From positions 9,115,246-9,179,245 of the forward strand of contig CM033402.1 of NCBI GenBank assembly GCA_019426215.1: 64,000 nt of DNA, given 5' to 3'. Each line of letters starts with the position of its first letter. Position 1 is the stretch's first letter. The notes below the pieces were generated by a model. The model worked only from the letters and a program-made list of their open reading frames with translations. It was not told the origin of the DNA and searched no databases. Positions 59,555 to 64,000 of the stretch are shown here, piece by piece. Origin of the DNA: Buddleja alternifolia. Lineage: Eukaryota > Streptophyta > Magnoliopsida > Lamiales > Scrophulariaceae. The position numbers were made by a program, and so were the translations under genes.

Positions 59555-61456
59555 TGGTGGGAAATCAATTTAAAATCGAACCCATATTAGTACGCACCGG
59601 AATTGAAATAGAGACCTAACTCTTATGCGCACATGCATGACATAAAAAAAAAACATTCATACTATGCCTAAAGTAATTAGTTAAAAACTTTAATTAATAC
59701 TTATTAGTATTACTATTACCTAATTATAGCTAGCAATTAAAAGACTACTTAATTAAACACTTTAATTAAAATAATTAATTGCATCACTATAAAAGCAATA
59801 ATAAATAAACAAGAGAACATACCTTACACCGAAGATTAGAACTCGCCGGTAGAAATCATCTCAACCGCAAATCTCCTTCTTCTTGAAGGAATCGGAGCTC
59901 GTTCACCGCAAAGCCTTTTTCGCTATGCCTCAACAAACTCGGGGAGTGTGGGCTCCCAAAAAAATACTATTAAAATAAAACTGCTTACGAGGAATTTCAT
60001 TTTCTTAAAGCTAGCTTGTTCTCATATTAAAATTATACGAGAACTACTTGCTTTCAAGTTGTTATTTTTGAACTTACATGTTACACCATCTAAATAGTGC
60101 ACAGCATGGATGAAACTTTGTTAAAGTTTCTATGTGGGATGTCCTTTTTAAATTATTTTCTTCAACTTCCCTATAAACCCCTTTATATAGGGAGAAAGGG
60201 ATGAAAAACCTTGTATTTAATATATGTGGGATGCCAAAACCAAGAGATGGAAAATCAAGGAGTAGAAAAGAAGAAAAAACAAAACTTTGCTGGTGCCAGC
60301 TGGGCGCGTGTGGCACGCGCCAGCTGGCACTGCCATTTGCTGGCGCACGGCGCGTGTTTGTCACGCGTGCATGCACCAACTATTTTTTTTCCTTTTAAAT
60401 AAATATCTTCCAAAGATATTTCCCACATGTTTTTCATCTAAGTTCAAACTTATCCATCTAATAGATTCTTTAGTATTTATTTTGTTGAGTTTCAATTTGA
60501 GGTTTGCGAAGGGACCTTAGGGAAAATTAATTTTAGCTCCAAGTAGATTAAATCAGATTATCATCACATGATAATATTTAATACCACTTAACAATATTTA
60601 ATTCCACTAAATAAATATTGTTGCACTCTAAAATTAACTTTAATTTATTCTTGAGTTCCCATTCTTTCGTAGAGAAATATTTCATTAACTCCTCTATTGA
60701 AATATCCGTGAAGAAATAAAATTAAGACTACTATTATTCTATTTTTCACATCTTATCCTATAATACTCAATTTGCTTCTTATCAACTTTCCAAACGAAAA
60801 ACTATTTTTCATATAATTTCAGAGACACTTCACTCGAAATACTTTGGCCAAAGTTTTAGAAAAGGTTAACATTGCAAATCCATTATAGGGGATATATCTT
60901 ATCTCTCATGGAGATTATAGATTCCACATGAATGCCCTTTCCAATCACATTTTTATGTCATTACCCAATGTATAAAGTATATTGGCTACTGAAGACCTCA
61001 CTTCTGAATACATCAAAGCAATGTACACTAGATGCATTAGTCCACGACAATCATAGAATTAGGAGTTATTGTTCCAAATTATTTATTTTTGATAGTAGTC
61101 AAAATAAATAATTTGATTGGTCCGGTTCAGTGTTTCAATCTCATTGATTTACATGAATATACTATATATGGAATCCCTATTCCCATGATTAAGACAAATC
61201 ATCAAATATAGCATATTATAATCTTCAACAGATAAGACACACATTCTTATCACCGACTACAACCCATTTATAATAACATATGATATACGTAATCCAAGAC
61301 TTTCATGGAACATCACTTTCATTTGGATTCTCATATGTAATTATGGACTATGCTTATCTCATAGGACATTTAATAATACTCATAACTTATAATATATAAT
61401 TTATTTATTCATAATAAATACATTAAATAATTAGATTTTAGGGTACATCCCTAACA
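59555..61456 (-). mobile_element. Solo LTR (Ty1/copia style), 1.9 kb, minus strand
   Basis: 1902 bp between ACTAT duplications (59550-59554 and 61457-61461). On the minus strand it begins TGTTAGGGATGTACCC and ends CCCACCA. TATA box CTATATAAAGG lies near 60180-60190 on the minus strand. No internal coding region. The unfilled site in the paralogue at about 40180 independently confirms the insertion. Confidence 0.88.
60293..60330. repeat. GC-rich hairpin in LTR
   Basis: GTGCCAGCTGGGCGCGTG, a TGG loop, then CACGCGCCAGCTGGCAC pair over 17 bp with one bulged base. It lies downstream of the LTR TATA box, so it would be in the transcript. Confidence 0.9.
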
Positions 61457-61993
61457 ACTATTGCTTGATATGATTAAAATATTTTCTCTACTATTTTCCT
61501 CCTTAAAATTCAAATATCAAACAGACACTAAGAAGTTTCATGGAACTTGGCTCAAGTGAAACAGTTCTAATAAGGTAGAAATAATTCAATTATTAGTGCA
61601 AAGGACACCAAACTTAGTGTTTAACCTATAGTACAAGGCACGTGTGAGAGTTTCCTTGATAAAATCTAGTAAATAGTACTTTGAAGCATGGTATTTTGGA
61701 TCCCCTATTTTAGCTTAGACATATTGTCTCATATTTCATATTGTAAATAAAATGATCAGGGTGTTGTATAGAATTGATATCGATAAATATAGAGACGTAC
61801 AGATGTGATATTGAATAGACGAGATACCACAAAATTAAGAAAATCTAAAATGCCTTAAAGCATGCATAAATCAATTATATTATAGAATTATTTGTGTATA
61901 GCTTCATAATCCTCAAATAAAAATTATTCTCAAGACAATATTACCCCGCACTTGGTGGTTATAGAATACGACAATTGTTTCCCAAGATACAAC

Positions 61994-62329
61994 TAGGGGT
62001 GTAAACAAGCCGAGTCGAGCCGAATGAGATGTTGTTCAAGCTTGTTTTAAATAAAATCAAGCTTCAAAGTTTGTGTTTGAGCTTGTTTGATTATTAATTG
62101 AGCCGAGCTTAAACGAGCTTTAATCAAGCCGAACATGAGTCGAGCTCGAGTAGTTTGAATTTTTTGCACATATTATTATTGTTTTTTTACTAATCGAGTC
62201 GAGCTTCAAAACTTATCAAACACAAGTTGACCAAGCTTGGTTTGGTATGTTGACGAACTGAACTCAAACGAGCTTTAGCGATCGAGCTCGAGTCGAGTAT
62301 CGAGTAGTTTAGTTTGTTATTCAGCCCTA
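61994..62329. mobile_element. hAT-type MITE with GAGTCGAGC repeats
   Basis: 336 bp starting TAGGGGTGTAAACAAGC and, inverted, TAGGGCTGAATAACAAAC. Flanks GATACAAC (61986-61993) and GATACGAC (62330-62337) agree at 7 of 8. GAGTCGAGC/GCTCGAGT subterminal repeats at both ends. A relic of the same family starts at 38568. Confidence 0.88.
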
Positions 62330-62571
62330 GATACGACAAACGTCTTGAGAATAGTACCACTACAAATTATTGAGCCTATCGTACAAAATACTTGTTCCAA
62401 ACTCTCTCGATGGACACCAATGAATTAAATGCACATCTACGCATTTAATATGCAAACTTATTTTTACAATATTAAAATAATTTTTAAGAATATTCAAAGT
62501 ACTCAAATTAGTATTAAATAGTTCTTAAACTAATGTTAAAGAATTTCAAGAATATTTTAAATGCTTAATTT
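62330..62571. other. AT-rich spacer, nothing recognised
   Basis: Between the MITE and the copia LTR. The true left border of the LTR may lie in this stretch. Confidence 0.4.
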
Positions 62572-63932
62572 TGTTTAGACTTGTAATTTTTTATCTTTGT
62601 AGGTTTTAGACTAAGTATTAGACACTGAATCGCTAATAGAATTTTAGGTGAGTCTATTAGAGAAGAAGTTGAAGATCAGCGTCTGAAGTCAACCATAGAT
62701 GAAGATTTGTTTCTTAGTCCGTCAAACGCTAAAGGACCTCTTTCAGGATTTATGGATCAAGCGCTCAAAGCACTTAAGCGACCAATGACAAATTCACCTG
62801 AAATAAATCCTCAAGTCACGAAGGACTTAAATGCAATCATTCAACGGACATTTATTTCCAACGGAAAATAAATTCAAATGCATTAAATGCCTGATAAGAG
62901 CATTAAATGTGATAAGCTACTGTGACCTGTGGACAAGCCACCTTTTTGACTAGACTGTCAGAACTTCAGAGTTTATAGCTGCTACCATCCAATCGGTGCT
63001 AACAGTTTTTCAGGAATGTCAGGCTTTAGGTAGAATCACGCGCTGCGTGAAAGGCACGCTCCTACATGTGTCCAACGGACAGATCCCAAGAATTGCCTAT
63101 AAATACCTTACCTTCAGCAGACCCTAAAAAGTACGGTACAAAATATTTACAAAAGAAAATTACGTACACAAGAAAAAGCTTAGAAACTCCATAGCCAAAA
63201 TTCCTTCAAGCTTTTTATCTACATTCCAGACAGTCACAAATATCTCAAACATCTTCCAAAGAAGAAACCTAAATTCCCATTGAGATATTCCAAATTGTTT
63301 GATCTTCCCAAATACAAACAAACCCTTGTGACAAAAACCTCAACCTTTCATCTGAGTGAGAAAAGTTGTTGAAACTCATTACAGGCAGTATTTCTGAGTG
63401 AGAGAAGCTTGTAGAAGACGATCTTCATTGGTGCTGAAATCTGTGTGATCAAGGAGCCCGAGATCATTTTCATTTTTTACTATCTTGTAGAAGATTATGT
63501 GTGATTCTTTGATAATCATTTTAGTAATTTCCTCCAAGTGAAAAAGGAGAAGAAGGACGTAGCTGGGATTACATCACCCAGTGAACCTTACAAATTATTG
63601 TGTTATTTATATTTTATTGTCTTATATCTGTCATATTACATTATTCTAAAAGACAAGGAAAATTGCAAAGTGATTAAATTATCTAAAAGAACGCTAAAAA
63701 TCATTTCCGCTGTGCTAACCCTGATTAAGTGATCTAAGCGTTACCCTACTTTGGTAAATTGCTAAACTCACTAAGTCTAAGTTATCTTTACTGAAGCGCC
63801 TAACCCAAGCGCTCAGCCTTCCAAGCGTTCAGATCTTTGAAAAGTAACACGAAATTTTTGAAGTCTAAAAAGACTTCAGGGTCTATTCAACCCCCCCTTC
63901 TAGACCCTTTCGTATGCCACTTGGGACCATCA
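62572..63932 (+). mobile_element. 5' LTR of a Ty1/copia element running out of the window
   Basis: The right border is firm: ..GGGACCATCA at 63932 followed by the primer-binding site. TATA box CCTATAAATACC at about 63097-63108. A pyrimidine-rich CAACCCCCCCTTCTAGACCC near the end is typical of copia LTR/leader borders. The left border is a guess (TGTTTAG at 62572), since the 3' LTR is outside the window. The frame at 63538-63732 is within the LTR and not a gene. Confidence 0.7.
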
Positions 63933-63934
63933 AG

Positions 63935-63950
63935 TGGTATCAGAGCGGTT
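63935..63950 (+). other. tRNA-iMet primer-binding site of copia element
   Basis: TGGTATCAGAGCGGTT, complementary to the 3' end of plant initiator tRNA-Met, two bases after the LTR. Gag should begin beyond 64000. Confidence 0.92.
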
Positions 63951-64000
63951 AAATTAGAAACCTAAGCGTTTCCGAGCATAACTGCTTGTTCAGATCCATT

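Larger units (their letters stand above)
59260..61880. repeat. Non-coding paralogue of 39.3-40.6 kb, split by a solo LTR
   Basis: The two outer parts (59260-59554 and 61457-61880) match consecutive parts of 39290-40640. The middle is the solo LTR at 59555-61456. Confidence 0.75.

Noticed and set aside
1..64000. CRISPR arrays, phage, bacterial operons or defence islands
   Set aside because: The window is eukaryotic plant DNA; regular repeats here are tandem repeats or transposon ends, without direct repeat-spacer structure.

Overview
The window is nuclear DNA of a flowering plant, almost certainly a eudicot. It is AT-rich and dominated by transposable elements. Evidence for this includes plant-type hAT (RICESLEEPER/DAYSLEEPER-like), Helitron, Mutator-like (MULE), Ty1/copia and SINE insertions, introns with plant-style GT..AG borders, a plant arogenate dehydratase with a transit-peptide-like N-terminus, and a P-class PPR gene. 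The species cannot be named from sequence alone.

Layout. 1-30.3 kb is a nest of hAT copies and local duplications. There are three related hAT transposons: copy 1 (582-3169, truncated), copy 2 (6726-11188) and copy 3 (24815-29303). All transposase genes are dead. Copy 1 carries a nested hAT-type MITE with a perfect 8-bp target duplication and is cut off by an LTR-like sequence. Between copies 2 and 3 lies an essentially complete 8.2-kb Helitron (12484-20651, minus strand) with both termini visible and a multi-exon Rep/helicase gene carrying a stop and frameshifts. A 1.27-kb tandem duplication (22.1-24.6 kb) sits upstream of copy 3, next to a small unrecognised C2H2-like reading frame. 30.3-41.4 kb holds a SINE with target duplication, a solo LTR (31858-32596), several tandem repeats and MITE candidates, and a 2.4-kb MULE with 138-bp terminal inverted repeats, a 10-bp target duplication and two convergent reading frames, one a GRF-type zinc finger. 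41399-45998 is a decayed Ty1/copia element with very short 122/123-bp LTRs.

46-57.3 kb is the gene-bearing part: an intronless arogenate/prephenate dehydratase gene (47286-48566, plus), a tRNA-Leu(AAG) gene (54738-54818, minus) and an intronless PPR gene (55434-57284, minus). Between them are an ~890-bp direct duplication that includes a SINE, a 3 x ~186-bp tandem array, an isolated MULE-like end and a small hAT MITE. 57.3-64 kb holds a 1.9-kb solo LTR inserted in a sequence whose unfilled paralogue survives near 40.2 kb, another hAT MITE, and the 5' LTR plus tRNA-Met primer-binding site of a copia element that continues beyond the window.

The three cellular genes have separate roles: phenylalanine biosynthesis, probable organelle RNA processing and translation. 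They are not an operon or pathway cluster. The most unusual signal is a set of GGTACC motifs spaced 30 bp apart in the ends of the MULE and in a second, separate element end, which suggests a helically phased transposase-binding array.
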